Positions 10,414 to 23,400 of a DNA stretch of 64,000 bases are shown here, one piece after another. Positions within the stretch are counted from its first letter, which is position 1. Each line of letters starts with the position of its first letter. The position numbers were made by a program, and so were the translations under genes. This DNA comes from Cinclus cinclus (lineage: Eukaryota > Chordata > Aves > Passeriformes > Cinclidae), in contig NW_026912157.1 in the NCBI RefSeq assembly GCF_963662255.1, positions 105,001 to 169,000 of the forward strand, given 5' to 3'. The notes beneath the pieces were generated by a model. It had not been told where the DNA came from. It searched no databases and saw only the letters and a program-made list of their open reading frames with translations.

Positions 10414-12932
10414 AAAAATTCCATAAGGACGAGGATTTCTCCCAGACCAAAGCTGCCCCCTCCTCCAAACCTGGCTGCCATCGGAGGCCCAAACGCGCCC
10501 TACAAAATGACACCTGCCAAGTGGGCTCTTAAGTTTGGCTTCTTGGAGAAAAGTGACTCCTTTCGGAGTCAACTTGCCGGCGGCCCATGCAGGGCTTTTG
10601 CCTACAAAAATTCCATAAGGACGAGGATTTCTCCCAGACCAAAGCTGCCCCCTCCTCCAAACCTGGCTGCCATCGGAGGCCCAAACGCGCCCTACAAAAT
10701 GACATCTGCCAAGCGGGCTCTTGAGTTTGGCTTCTTGGGGAAAAGTGCCTCCTTTCGGAGTCAACTTGCCGGCGGCCCATGCAGGGCTTTTGCCTCCAAA
10801 AATTCCATAAGGACGAGGATTTCTCCCAGACCAAAGCTGCCCCCTCCTCCAAACCTGGCTGCCATCGGAGGCCCAAACGCGCCCTACAAAATGACACCTG
10901 CCAAGTGGGCTCTTGAGTTTGGCTTCTTGGGGAAAAGTGCCTCCTTTCGGAGCCAACTTGCCTAACTAGCCTGCGGCCCGTGCTGGGCTTTTGCCTCCAA
11001 AAATTCCATAAGGACGAGGATTTCTCCCAGACCAAAGCTGCCCCCTCCTCCAAACCTGGCTGCCATCGGAGGCCCAAATGCGCCCTACAAAATGACATCT
11101 GCCAAGTGGGCTCTTGAGTTTGGCTTCTTGGGGAAAAGTGCCTCCTTTCGGAGCCAACTTGCCTAACTTGCCTGCGGCCCGTCCTGGGCTTTTGCCTCCA
11201 AAAATTCCAGAAGGACGAGGATTTCTCCCAGACCAAAGCTGCCACCTCCTCCAAACCTGGCTGCCATCGGAGGCCCAAACGCGCCCCACAAAATGACACC
11301 TGCATTGAGGGTTCTTGAGTTTGGCTTCCTGGGGAAAAGTGCCTCCTTTCGGAGTCAACTTGCCTGCGGCCCATGCAGGGCTTTTGCCTACAAAAATTCC
11401 ATAAGGACGAGGATTTCTCCCAGACCAAAGCTGCCCCCTCCTCCAAACCTGGCTGCCATCGGAGGCCCAAACGCGCCCTACAAAATGACATCTGCCAAGT
11501 GGGCTCTTGAGTTTGGCTTTCTGGGGAAAAGTGCCTCATTTCGGAGTCAACTTGCCTGCGGCTCATGCAGGGGTTTTGCCTCCAAAAATTCCATAAGGAC
11601 GAGGATTTCTCCCAGACCAAAGCTGCCCCCTCCTCCAAACCTGGCTGCCATCGGAGGCCCAAACGCGCCCTACAAAATGACACCTGCCAAGTGGGCTCTT
11701 GAGTTTGGCTTCTTGGGGAAAATTGCCTCCTTTCGGAGTCAACTTGCCGGCGGCCCATGCAGGGCTTTTGCCTACAAAAATTCCAGAAGGACGAGGATTC
11801 CTCCCAGACCAAAGCTGCCCCCTCCGCCAAACCTGGCTGCCATCGGAGGCCCAAACGCGCCCTACAAAATGACATCTGCCAAGCGGGCTCTTGAGTTTGG
11901 CTTCTTGGGGAAAAGTGCCTCCTTTCGGAGTCAACTTGCCGGGCTTTTGCCTCCAAAAATTCCATAAGGACGAGGATTTCTCCCAGACCAAAGCTGCCCC
12001 CTCCTCCAAACCTGGCTGCCATCGGAGGCCGAAACGTGCCCTACAAAATGACATCTGCCAAGTGGGCTCTTGAGTTTGGCTTCTTGGGTGGAAATACCTC
12101 CTTTCAAAGCCAACTTGCCTGCGGCCCGTCCTGGGCTTTTGCCTACAAATATTCCATAAGGAGGAGGATTTCTCCCAGACCAAAGCTGCCCCCTCCTCCA
12201 AACCTGGCTGCCATCGGAGGCCCAAACGCGCCCCACAAAATGACACCTGCATTGAGGGTTCTTGAGTTTGGCTTCCTGGGGAAAAGTGCCTCCTTTCGGA
12301 GTCAACTTGCCTGCGGCCCATGCAGGGCTTTTGCCTCCAAAAATTCCAGAAGGACGAGGATTTCTCCCAGACCAAAACTGCCCCCTCCTCCAAACCTGGC
12401 TGCCATCGGAGGCCCAAACGTGCCCTACAAAATGACACCTGCCAAGTGGGCTCTTGAGTTTGGCTTCTTGGGTGGAAGTGCCTCCTTTCAAAGCCAACTT
12501 GCCTGCGGCCCGTCCTGGGCTTTTGCCTCCAAAAATTCCATAAGGACGAGGATTTCTCCCAGACCAAAGCTGCCCCCTCCTCCAAACCTGGCTGCCATCG
12601 GAGGCCCAAACGCGCCCTACAAAATGACATCTGCCAAGTGGGCTCTTGAGTTTGGCTTCTTGGGGAAAAGTGCCTCCTTTCAAAGCCAACTTGCCTAACT
12701 AGCCTGCGGCCCGTGCTGGGCTTTAGACTACAAAAATTCCATAAGGACGAGGATTTCTCCCAGACCAAAGCTGCACCCTCCTCCAAACCTGGCTGCCATC
12801 AGAGGCCCAAACGCGCCCCACAAAATGACATCTGCATTGAGGGTTCTTGAGTTTGGCTTCTTGGGGAAAAGTGCCTCCTTTCGGAGTCAACTTGCCTAAC
12901 TTGCCTGCGGCCCATGCGGGGTTTTTCCCTAC
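10414..12932. repeat. 2,519-bp higher-order unit, copy 2
   Basis: Tandem copy of the preceding block. Homology at a 2,519-bp shift continues to about 12,985 and then ends, with CTGGCTGACATCGG here against CTGGCTGCCATCGG. After about 13,050 the array switches to a 191-bp type monomer. One visible difference from copy 1 is GCCTCCAAAAATTCCAG at about 12,340 against GCCTAC. This copy lies mostly inside the left half of the 4,070-bp duplication. Confidence 0.86.
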
Positions 12933-15179
12933 AAAAATTCCATAAGGACGAGGATTTCTCCCAGACCAAAGCTGCCCCCTCCTCCAAACCTGGCTGACAT
13001 CGGAGGCCCAAACGCGCCCTAGAAAATGACAACTGCCAAGTGGGCTCTTGAGTTTGGCTTCTTGGGGAAAAGTGACTCCTTTCAAAACCAACTTGCCTGT
13101 GTCCCGTCCTGGGCTTTTGCTACAAAAATTCCATAAGGACGAGGATTCCTCCCAGACCAAAGCTGCCCCCTCCTGCAAACCTGGCTGCCATCGGAGGCCC
13201 AAACGCGCCCTACAAAATGACATCTGCCAAGTGGGCTCTTGAGTTTGGCTTTCTGGGGAAAAGTGCCTCCTTTCGGAGTCAACTTGCCTGCGGCTCATGC
13301 AGGGGTTTTGCCTCCAAAAATTCCATAAGGACGAGGATTTCTCCCAGACCAAAGCTGCCCCCTCCTCCAAACCTGGCTGCCATCGGAGGCCCAAACGCGC
13401 CCTACAAAATGACACCTGCCAAGTGGGCTCTTGAGTTTGGCTTCTTGGGGAAAATTGCCTCCTTTCGGAGTCAACTTGCCGGCGGCCCATGCAGGGCTTT
13501 TGCCTACAAAAATTCCATAAGGACGAGGATTTCTCCCAGACCAAAGCTGCCCCCTCCTCCAAACCTGGCTGCCATCGGAGGCCCAAACGCGCCCTACAAA
13601 ATGACATCTGCCAAGCGGGCTCTTGAGTTTGGCTTCTTGGGAAAAGTGCCTCCTTTCGGAGTCAACTTGCCGGCGGCCCATGCAGGGCTTTTGCCTCCAA
13701 AAATTCCATAAGGACGAGGATTTCTCCCAGACCAAAGCTGCCCCCTCCTCCAAACCTGGCTGCCATCGGAGGCCCAAACGCGCCCTAGAAAATGACACCT
13801 GCCAAGTGGGCTCTTGAGTTTGGCTTCTTGGGGAAAAGTGCCTCCTTTCGGAGCCAACTTGCCTAACTAGCCTGCGGCCCGTGCTGGGCTTTTGCCTCCA
13901 AAAATTCCATAAGGACGAGGATTTCTCCCAGACCAAAGCTGCCCCCTCCTCCAAACCTGGCTGCCATCGGAGGCCCAAACGCGCCCTAGAAAATGACACC
14001 TGCCAAGTGGGCTCTTGAGTTTGGCTTCTTGGGGAAAAGTGCCTCCTTTCGGAGCCAACTTGCCTAACTAGCCTGCGGCCCGTGCTGGGCTTTTGCCTCC
14101 AAAAATTCCATAAGGACGAGGATTTCTCCCAGACCAAAGCTGCCCCCTCCTCCAAACCTGGCTGCCATCGGAGGCCCAAATGCGCCCTACAAAATGACAT
14201 CTGCCAAGTGGGCTCTTGAGTTTGGCTTCTTGGGGAAAAGTGCCTCCTTTCGGAGCCAACTTGCCTAACTTGCCTGCGGCCCGTCCTGGGCTTTTGCCTC
14301 CAAAAATTCCAGAAGGACGAGGATTTCTCCCAGACCAAAGCTGCCACCTCCTCCAAACCTGGCTGCCATCGGAGGCCCAAACGCGCCCCACAAAATGACA
14401 CCTGCATTGAGGGTTCTTGAGTTTGGCTTCCTGGGGAAAAGTGCCTCCTTTCGGAGTCAACTTGCCTGCGGCCCATGCAGGGCTTTTGCCTCCAAAAATT
14501 CCATAAGGACGAGGATTTCTCCCAGACCAAAGCTGCCCCCTCCTCCAAACCTGGCTGCCATTGGAGGCCCAAACGTGCCCTACAAAATGACACCTGCCAA
14601 GTGGGCTCTTGAGTTTGGCTTCTTGGGTGGAAGTGCCTCCTTTCAAAGCCAACTTGCCTGCGGCCCGTCCTGGGCTTTTGCCTCCAAAAATTCCATAAGG
14701 ACGAGGATTTCTCCCAGACCAAAGCTGCCCCCTCCTCCAAACCTGGTTTCCATCGGAGGCCCAAACGCCCCCTACAAAATGACACCTGCCACGTGGGCTC
14801 CTGAGTTTGGCTTCTTGGGGGAAAGTGCCTCCTTTCAAAGCCAACTTGCCTGCAGCCCCTGCTGGGCTTTAGACTACAAAAATTCCATAAGGACGAGGAT
14901 TTCTCCCAGACCAAAGCTGCCCCCTCCTCCAAACCTGGCTGCCATCGGAGGCCCAGACGCGCCCTACAAAATGACACCTGCCAAGTGGGCTCTTGAGTTT
15001 GGCTTCTTGGGGAAAAGTGACTCCTTTCAAAACCAACTTGCCTGCGTCCCGTCCCAGGCTTTTGCTACAAAAATTCCATACGGACGAGGATTCCTCCCAG
15101 ACCAAAGCTGCCCCCTCCTCCAAACCTGGCTGCCATCGGAGGCCCAAACGCGCCCTACAAAATGACATGTGCCAAGAGG
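11110..15179. repeat. 4,070-bp higher-order unit, copy 1
   Basis: The sequence here recurs at plus 4,070, for example the short 179-bp monomer at 11,931 and 16,001. The shift changes to 3,870 after about 13.9 kb. Two visible events in this copy explain the change: a 1-bp deletion (CTTCTTGGGAAAAGTG at about 13,633) and a duplicated 201-bp monomer at about 13,782-14,183. This copy ends near the unusual ATGACATGTGCCAAGAGGG at about 15,163. Confidence 0.82.
13782..14183. repeat. Tandem duplication of a single 201-bp monomer
   Basis: GCCCTAGAAAATGACACC occurs at 13,782 and again exactly 201 bases later at 13,983. Each copy is followed by the same AACTTGCCTAACTAGCC form. The corresponding position in the second 4,070-bp copy has one such monomer, so this is a local one-monomer gain. 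Confidence 0.82.
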
Positions 15180-18100
15180 GCTCTTGAGTTTGGCTTCTTG
15201 GGGAAAAGTGCCTCCTTTCGGAGCCAACTTGCCTAACTTGCCTGCGGCCCGTCCTGGGCTTTTGCCTCCAAAAATTCCAGAAGGACGAGGATTTCTCCCA
15301 GACCAAAGCTGCCACCTCCTCCAAACCTGGCTGCCATCGGAGGCCCAAACGCGCCCCACAAAATGACACCTGCATTGAGGGTTCTTGAGTTTGGCTTCCT
15401 GGGGAAAAGTGCCTCCTTTCGGAGTCAACTTGCCTGCGGCCCATGCAGGGCTTTTGCCTACAAAAATTCCATAAGGACGAGGATTTCTCCCAGACCAAAG
15501 CTGCCGCCTCCTCCAAACCTGGCTGCCATCGGAGGCCCAAACGCGCCCTACAAAATGACATCTGCCAAGTGGGCTCTTGAGTTTGGCTTTCTGGGGAAAA
15601 GTGCCTCATTTCGGAGTCAACTTGCCTGCGGCTCATGCAGGGGTTTTGCCTCCAAAAATTCCATAAGGACGAGGATTTCTCCCAGACCAAAGCTGCCCCC
15701 TCCTCCAAACCTGGCTGCCATCGGAGGCCCAAACGCGCCCTACAAAATGACACCTGCCAAGTGGGCTCTTGAGTTTGGCTTCCTGGGGAAAAGTGCCTCC
15801 TTTCGGAGTCAACTTGCCGGCGGCCCATGCAGGGCTTTTGCCTACAAAAATTCCAGAAGGACGAGGATTCCTCCCAGACCAAAGCTGCCCCCTCCGCCAA
15901 ACCTGGCTGCCATCGGAGGCCCAAACGCACCCTACAAAATGACATCTGCCAAGCGGGCTCTTGAGTTTGGCTTCTTGGGGAAAAGTGCCTCCTTTCGGAG
16001 TCAACTTGCCGGGCTTTTGCCTCCAAAAATTCCATAAGGACGAGGATTTCTCCCAGACCAAAGCTGCCCCCTCCTCCAAACCTGGCTGCCATCGGAGGCC
16101 GAAACGTGCCCTACAAAATGACATCTGCCAAGTGGGCTCTTGAGTTTGGCTTCTTGGGTGGAAGTACCTCCTTTCAAAGCCAACTTGCCTGCGGCCCGTC
16201 CTGGGCTTTTGCCTACAAATATTCCATAAGGACGAGGATTTCTCCCAGACCAAAGCTGCCCCCTCCTCCAAACCTGGCTGCCATCGGAGGCCCAAACGCG
16301 CCCCACAAAATGACACCTGCATTGAGGGTTCTTGAGTTTGGCTTTCTGGGGAAAAGTGCCTCCTTTCGGAGTCAACTTGCCTGCGGCCCATGCACGGCTT
16401 TTGCCTACAAAAATTCCAGAAGGACGAGGATTTCTCCCAGACCAAAACTGCCCCCTCCTCCAAACCTGGCTGCCATCGGAGGCCCAAACGTGCCCTACAA
16501 AATGACATCTGCCAAGTGGGCTCTTGAGTTTGGCTTCTTGGGTGGAAGTGCCTCCTTTCAAAGCCAACTTGCCTGCGGCCCGTCCTGGGCTTTTGCCTCC
16601 AAAAATTCCATAAGGACGAGGATTTCTCCCAGACCAAAGCTGCCCCCTCCTCCAAACCTGGCTGCCATCGGAGGCCCAAACGCGCCCTACAAAATGACAT
16701 CTGCCAAGTGGGCTCTTGAGTTTGGCTTCTTGCGGAAAAGTGCCTCCTTTCAAAGCCAACTTGCCTAACTAGCCTGCGGCCCGTGCTGGGCTTTAGACTA
16801 CAAAAATTCCATAAGGACGAGGATTTCTCCCAGACCAAAGCTGCACCCTCCTCCAAACCTGGCTGCCATCAGAGGCCCAAACGCGCCCCACAAAATGACA
16901 TCTGCATTGAGGGTTCTTGAGTTTGGCTTCTTGGGGAAAAGTGCCTCCTTTCGGAGTCAACTTGCCTAACTTGCCTGCGGCCCATGCGGGGTTTTTCCCT
17001 ACAAAAATTCCATAAGGACGAGGATTTCTCCCAGACCAAAGCTGCCCCCTCCTCCAAACCTGGCTGACATCGGAGGCCCAAACGCGCCCTAGAAAATGAC
17101 ACCTGCCAAGTGGGCTCTTGAGTTTGGCTTCTTGGGGAAAAGTGACTCCTTTCAAAACCAACTTGCCTGTGTCCCGTCCTGGGCTTTTGCTACAAAAATT
17201 CCATAAGGACGAGGATTCCTCCCAGACCAAAGCTGCCCCCTCCTCCAAACCTGGCTGCCATCGGAGGCCCAAACGCGCCCTACAAAATGACATCTGCCAA
17301 GTGGGCTCTTGAGTTTGGCTTTCTGGGGAAAAGTGCCTCCTTTCGGAGTCAACTTGCCTGCGGCTCATGCAGGGGTTTTGCCTCCAAAAATTCCATAAGG
17401 ACGAGGATTTCTCCCAGACCAAAGCTGCCCCCTCCTCCAAACCTGGCTGCCATCGGAGGCCCAAACGCGCCCTACAAAATGACACCTGCCAAGTGGGCTC
17501 TTGAGTTTGGCTTCTTGGGGAAAATTGCCTCCTTTCGGAGTCAACTTGCCGGCGGCCCATGCAGGGCTTTTGCCTACAAAAATTCCATAAGGACGAGGAT
17601 TTCTCCCAGACCAAAGCTGCCCCCTCCTCCAAACCTGGCTGCCATCGGAGGCCCAAACGCGCCCTACAAAATGACATCTGCCAAGCGGGCTCTTGAGTTT
17701 GGCTTCTTGGGGAAAAGTGACTCCTTTCGGAGTCAACTTGCCGGCGGCCCATGCAGGGCTTTTGCCTCCAAAAATTCCATAAGGACGAGGATTTCTCCCA
17801 GACCAAAGCTGCCCCCTCCTCCAAACCTGGCTGCCATCGGAGGCCCAAACGCGCCCTAGAAAATGACACCTGACAAGTGGGCTCTTGAGTTTGGCTTCTT
17901 GGGGAAAAGTGCCTCCTTTCGGAGCCAACTTGCCTAACTAGCCTGCGGCCCGTGCTGGGCTTTTGCCTCCAAAAATTCCATAAGGACGAGGATTTCTCCC
18001 AGACCAAAGCTGCCCCCTCCTCCAAACCTGGCTGCCATCGGAGGCCCAAATGCGCCCTACAAAATGACACCTGCCAAGTGGGCTCTTGAGTTTGGCTTCT

Positions 18101-19049
18101 TGGGGAAAAGTGCCTCCTTTCGGAGCCAACTTGCCTAACTTGCCTGCGGCCCGTCCTGGGCTTTTGCCTCCAAAAATTCCATAAGGACGAGGATTTCTCC
18201 CAGACCAAAGCTGCCACCTCCTCCAAACCTGGCTGCCATCGGAGGCCCAAACGCGCCCCACAAAATGACACCTGCATTGAGGGTTCTTGAGTTTGGCTTC
18301 CTGGGGAAAAGTGCCTCCTTTCGGAGTCAACTTGCCTGCGGCCCATGCAGGGCTTTTGCCTACAAAAATTCCATAAGGACGAGGATTTCTCCCAGACCAA
18401 AGCTGCCCCCTCCTCCAAACCTGGCTGCCATTGGAGGCCCAAACGTGCCCTACAAAATGACACCTGCCAAGTGGGCTCTTGAGTTTGGCTTCTTGGGTGG
18501 AAGTGCCTCCTTTCAAAGCCAACTTGCCTGCGGCCCGTCCTGGGCTTTTGCCTACAAAAATTCCATAAGGACGAGGATTTCTCCCAGACCAAAGCTGCCC
18601 CCTCCTCCAAACCTGGTTTCCATCGGAGGCCCAAACGCGCCCTACAAAATGACACCTGCCAAGTGGGCTCCTGAGTTTGGCTTCTTGGGGGAAAGTGCCT
18701 CCTTTCAAAGCCAACTTGCCTGCAGCCCCTGCTGGGCTTTAGACTACAAAAATTCCATAAGGACGAGGATTTCTCCCAGACCAAAGCTGCCCCCTCCTCC
18801 AAACCTGGCTGCCATCGGAGGCCCAGACGCGCCCTACAAAATGACACCTGCCAAGTGGGCTCTTGAGTTTGGCTTCTTGGGGAAAAGTGACTCCTTTCAA
18901 AACCAACTTGCCTGCGTCCCGTCCCAGGCTTTTGCTAAAAAAATTCCATACGGACGAGGATTCCTCCCAGACCAAAGCTGCCCCCTCCTCCAAACCTGGC
19001 TGCCATAGGTGGCCCAAACGCGCCCTACAAAATGACATGTGCCAAGTGG
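15180..19049. repeat. 4,070-bp higher-order unit, copy 2 (3,870 bp long)
   Basis: Tandem partner of the preceding block, without the extra 201-bp monomer and the single-base deletion seen there. Both copies share rare markers, including AAACCTGGTTTCCATCGG (about 14,742 and 18,612), GGCCCAGACGCG (about 14,952 and 18,822) and ATTCCATACGGACGAGG (about 15,074 and 18,944). Homology ends near ATGACATGTGCCAAG at about 19,034. Confidence 0.82.
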
Positions 19050-20464
19050 GCTCTTGAGTTTGGCTTTCTGGGGAAATGTGCCTCCTTTCGGAGTCAACTT
19101 GCCTGCGGCCCATGCACGGCTTTTGCCTACAAAAATTCCAGAAGGACGAGGATTTCTCCCAGACCAAAGCTGCCCCCTCCTCCAAACCTGGCTGCCATCG
19201 GAGGCCCAAACGTGCCCTACAAAATGACACCTGCCAAGTGGGCTCTTGAGTTTGGCTTCTTGGGTGGAAGTGCCTCCTTTCAAAGCCAACTTGCCTGCGG
19301 CCCGTCCTGGGCTTTTGCCTACAAAAATTCCATAAGGACGAGGATTTCTCCCAGACCAAAGCTGCCCCCTCCTCCAAACCTGGCTGCCATCGGAGGACCA
19401 AACGCGCCCTACAAAATGACATCTGCCAAGTGGGCTCTTGAGTTTGGCTTCTTGGGGAAAAGTGCCTCCTTTCAAAGCCAACTTGCCTAACTAGCCTGCG
19501 GCCCGTGCTGGGCTTTAGACTACAAAAATTCCAGAAGGACGAGGATTTCTCCCAGACCAAAGCTGCCCCCTCCTCCAAACCTGGCTGCCATCAGAGGCCC
19601 AAACGCGCCCCACAAAATGACATCTGCATTGAGGGTTCTTGAGTTTGGCTTCTTGGGGAAAAGTGCCTCCTTTCGGAGTCAACTTGCCTAACTTGCCTGC
19701 GGCCCATGCGGGGTTTTTGCCTACAAAAATTCCATAAGGACGAGGATTTCTCCCAGACCAAAGCTGCCCCCTCCTCCAAACCTGGCTGCCATCGGAGGCC
19801 CAAACGCGCCCTAGAAAATGACACCTGCCAAGTGGGCTCTTGAGTTTGGCTTCTTGGGGAAAAGTGACTCCTTTCAAAACCAACTTGCCTGTGTCCCGTC
19901 CTGGGCTTTTGCTACAAAAATTCCATAAGGACGAGGATTCCTCCCAGACCAAAGCTGCCCCCTCCTCCAAACCTGGCTGCCATCGGAGGCCCAAACGCGC
20001 CCCACAAAATGACACCTGCATTGAGGGTTCTTGAGTTTGGCTTCCTGGGGAAAAGTGCCTCCTTTCGGAGTCAACTTGCCTGCGGCTCATGCAGGGGTTT
20101 TGCCTACAAAAATTCCATAAGGACGAGGATTTCTCCCAGACCAAAGCTGCCCCCTCCTCCAAACCTGGCTGCCATCGGAGGCCCAAACGCGCCCTAGAAA
20201 ATGACACCTGCCAAGTGGGCTCTTGAGTTTGGCTTCTTGGGGAAAATTGCCTCCTTTCGGAGTCAACTTGCCGGCGGCCCATCCTGGGCTTTTGCCTACA
20301 AAAATTCCATAAGGACGAGGATTTCTCCCAGACCAAAGCTGCCCCCTCCTCCAAACCTGGCTGCCATCGGAGGCCCAAACGCGCCCTACAAAATGACATC
20401 TGCCAAGCGGGCTCTTGAGTTTGGCTTCTTGGGGAAAAGTGCCTCCTTTCGGAGTCAACTTGCC
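19050..20464. repeat. Satellite linking segment
   Basis: Monomers here resemble 16.3-17.3 kb at a shift of about 2,722 bp; for example GCCCATGCACGGC occurs at about 16,387 and 19,109. Two consecutive monomers carrying AAGCGGGCTCTTGAG follow near 20.4 and 20.6 kb. No other element is present. Confidence 0.65.
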
Positions 20465-23400
20465 GGCGGCCCATGCAGGGCTTTTGCCTACAAAAATTCC
20501 ATAAGGACGAGGATTTCTCCCAGACCAAAGCTGCCCCCTCCTCCAAACCTGGCTGCCATCGGAGGCCCAAACGCGCCCTACAAAATGACATCTGCCAAGC
20601 GGGCTCTTGAGTTTGGCTTCTTGGGGAAAAGTGCCTCCTTTCGGAGTCAACTTGCCGGCGGCCCATGCTGGGCTTTTGCCTCCAAAAATTCCATAAGGAC
20701 GAGGATTTCTCCCAGACCAAAGCTGCCCCCTCCTCCAAACCTGGCTGCCATCAGAGGCCCAAATGCGCCCTACAAAATGACATCTGCCATGTGGGCTCTT
20801 GAGTTTGGCTTCTTGGGGAAAAGTGCCTCCTTTCGGAGCCAACTTGCCTAACTTGCCTGCGGCCCGTCCTGGGCTTTTGCCTCCAAAAATTCCAGAAGGA
20901 CGAGGATTTCTCCCAGACCAAAGCTGCCCCCTCCTCCAAACCTGGCTGCCATCGGAGGCCCAAACGCGCCCCACAAAATGACACCTGCATTGAGGGTTCT
21001 TGAGTTTGGCTTCCTGGGGAAAAGTGCCTCCTTTCGCAGTCAACTTGCCTGCGGCCCATGCAGGGCTTTTGCCTCCAAAAATTCCATAAGGACGAGGATT
21101 TCTCCCAGACCAAAGCTGCCCCCTCCTCCAAACCTGGCTGCCATTGGAGGCCCAAACGTGCCCTACAAAATGACACCTGCCAAGTGGGCTCTTGAGTTTG
21201 GCTTCTTGGGTGGAAGTGCCTCCTTTCAAAGCCAACTTGCCTGCGGCCCGTCCTGGGCTTTTGCCTACAAAAATTCCATAAGGACGAGGATTTCTCCCAG
21301 ACCAAAGCTGCCCCCTCCTCCAAACCTGGTTTCCATCGGAGGCCCAAACGCGCCCTACAAAATGACATCTGCCAAGTGGGCTCTTGAGTTTGGCTTCTTG
21401 CGGAAAAGTGCCTCCTTTCAAAGCCAACTTGCCTAACTAGCCTGCAGCCCATTCTGGGCTTTTGCCTACATAAATTCCATAAGGACGAGGATTTCTCCCA
21501 GACCAAAGCTGCCCCCTCCTCCAAACCTAGCCGCCATCGGTGGCCCAAACGCGCCCTACAAAATGACATCTGCCAAGTGGGCTCTTGAGTTTGGCTTCTT
21601 GGGTGGAAGTGCCTCCTTTCAAAGCCAACTTGCCTGCGGCCCGTCCTGGGCTTTTGCCTACAAAAATTCCATAAGGACGAGGATTTCTCCCAGACCAAAG
21701 CTGCCCCCTCCTCCAAACCTGGTTTCCATCGGAGGCCCAAACGCGCCCTACAAAATGACATCTGCCAAGTGGGCTCTTGAGTTTGGCTTCTTGCGGAAAA
21801 GTGCCTCCTTTCAAAGCCAACTTGCCTAACTAGCCTGCGGCCCGTGCTGGGCTTTAGACTACAAAAATTCCAGAAGGACGAGGATTTCTCCCAGACCAAA
21901 GCTGCCCCCTCCTCCAAACCTGGCTGCCATCAGAGGCCCAAACGCGCCCCACAAAATGACATCTGCATTGAGGGTTCTTGAGTTTGGCTTCTTGGGGAAA
22001 AGTGCCTCCTTTCGGAGTCAACTTGCCTAACTTGCCTGCGGCCCATGCGGGGTTTTTGCCTACAAAAATTCCATAAGGACGAGGATTTCTCCCAGACCAA
22101 AGCTGCCCCCTCCTCCAAACCTGGCTGCCATCGGAGGCCCAAACGCGCCCTACAAAATGACACCTGCCAAGTGGGCTCTTGAGTTTGGCTTCTTGGGGAA
22201 AAGTGACTCCTTTCAAAACCAACTTGCCTGTGTCCCGTCCTGGGCTTTTGCTACAAAAATTCCATAAGGACGAGGATTCCTCCCAGACCAAAGCTGCCCC
22301 CTCCTCCAAACCTGGCAGCCATCGGAGGCCCAAACGCGCCCTACAAAATGACATCTGCCAAGTGGGCTCTTGAGTTTGGCTTTCTGGGGAAAAGTGCCTC
22401 CTTTCGGAGTCAACTTGCCTGCGGCTCATGCAGGGGTTTTGCCTACAAAAATTCCATAAGGACGAGGATTTCTCCCAGACCAAAGCTGCCCCCTCCTCCA
22501 AACCTGGCTGCCATCGGAGGCCCAAACGCGCCCTACAAAATGACACCTGCCAAGTGGGCTCTTGAGTTTGGCTTCTTGGGGAAAATTGCCTCCTTTCGGA
22601 GTCAACTTGCCGGCGGCCCATGCAGGGCTTTTGCCTACAAAAATTCCATAAGGACGAGGATTTCTCCCAGACCAAAGCTGCCCCCTCCTCCAAACCTGGC
22701 TGCCATCGGAGGCCCAAACGCGCCCTACAAAATGACATCTGCCAAGCGGGCTCTTGAGTTTGGCTTCTTGGGGAAAAGTGCCTCCTTTCGGAGTCAACTT
22801 GCCGGCGGCCCATGCAGGGCTTTTGCCTCCAAAAATTCCATAAGGACGAGGATTTCTCCCAGACCAAAGCTGCCCCCTCCTCCAAACCTGGCTGCCATCG
22901 GAGGCCCAAACGCGCCCTAGAAAATGACACCTGCCAAGTGCGCTCTTGAGTTTGGCTTCTTGGGGAAAAGTGCCTCCTTTCGGAGCCAACTTGCCTAACT
23001 AGCCTGCGGCCCGTGCTGGGCTTTTGCCTCCAAAAATTCCATAAGGACGAGGATTTCTCCCAGACCAAAGCTGCCCCCTCCTCCAAACCTGGCTGCCATC
23101 AGAGGCCCAAATGCGCCCTACAAAATGACATCTGCCATGTGGGCTCTTGAGTTTGGCTTCTTGGGGAAAAGTGCCTCCTTTCGGAGCCAACTTGCCTAAC
23201 TTGCCTGCGGCCCGTCCTGGGCTTTTGCCTCCAAAAATTCCAGAAGGACGAGGATTTCTCCCAGACCAAAGCTGCCCCCTCCTCCAAACCTGGCTGCCAT
23301 CGGAGGCCCAAACGCGCCCCACAAAATGACACCTGCATTGAGGGTTCTTGAGTTTGGCTTCCTGGGGAAAAGTGCCTCCTTTCGCAGTCAACTTGCCTGC

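Noticed and set aside
16793..18847. 684-codon minus-strand open frame, the longest in the window, and similar frames at 429-2,366, 1,439-3,289, 13,295-14,977 and 59,694-61,343
   Set aside because: They are satellite monomers read through. The protein is a 64- or 67-residue simple repeat with no known domain, equally long frames exist in other phases and on the other strand, and the frame length follows from 192 and 201 being multiples of three.
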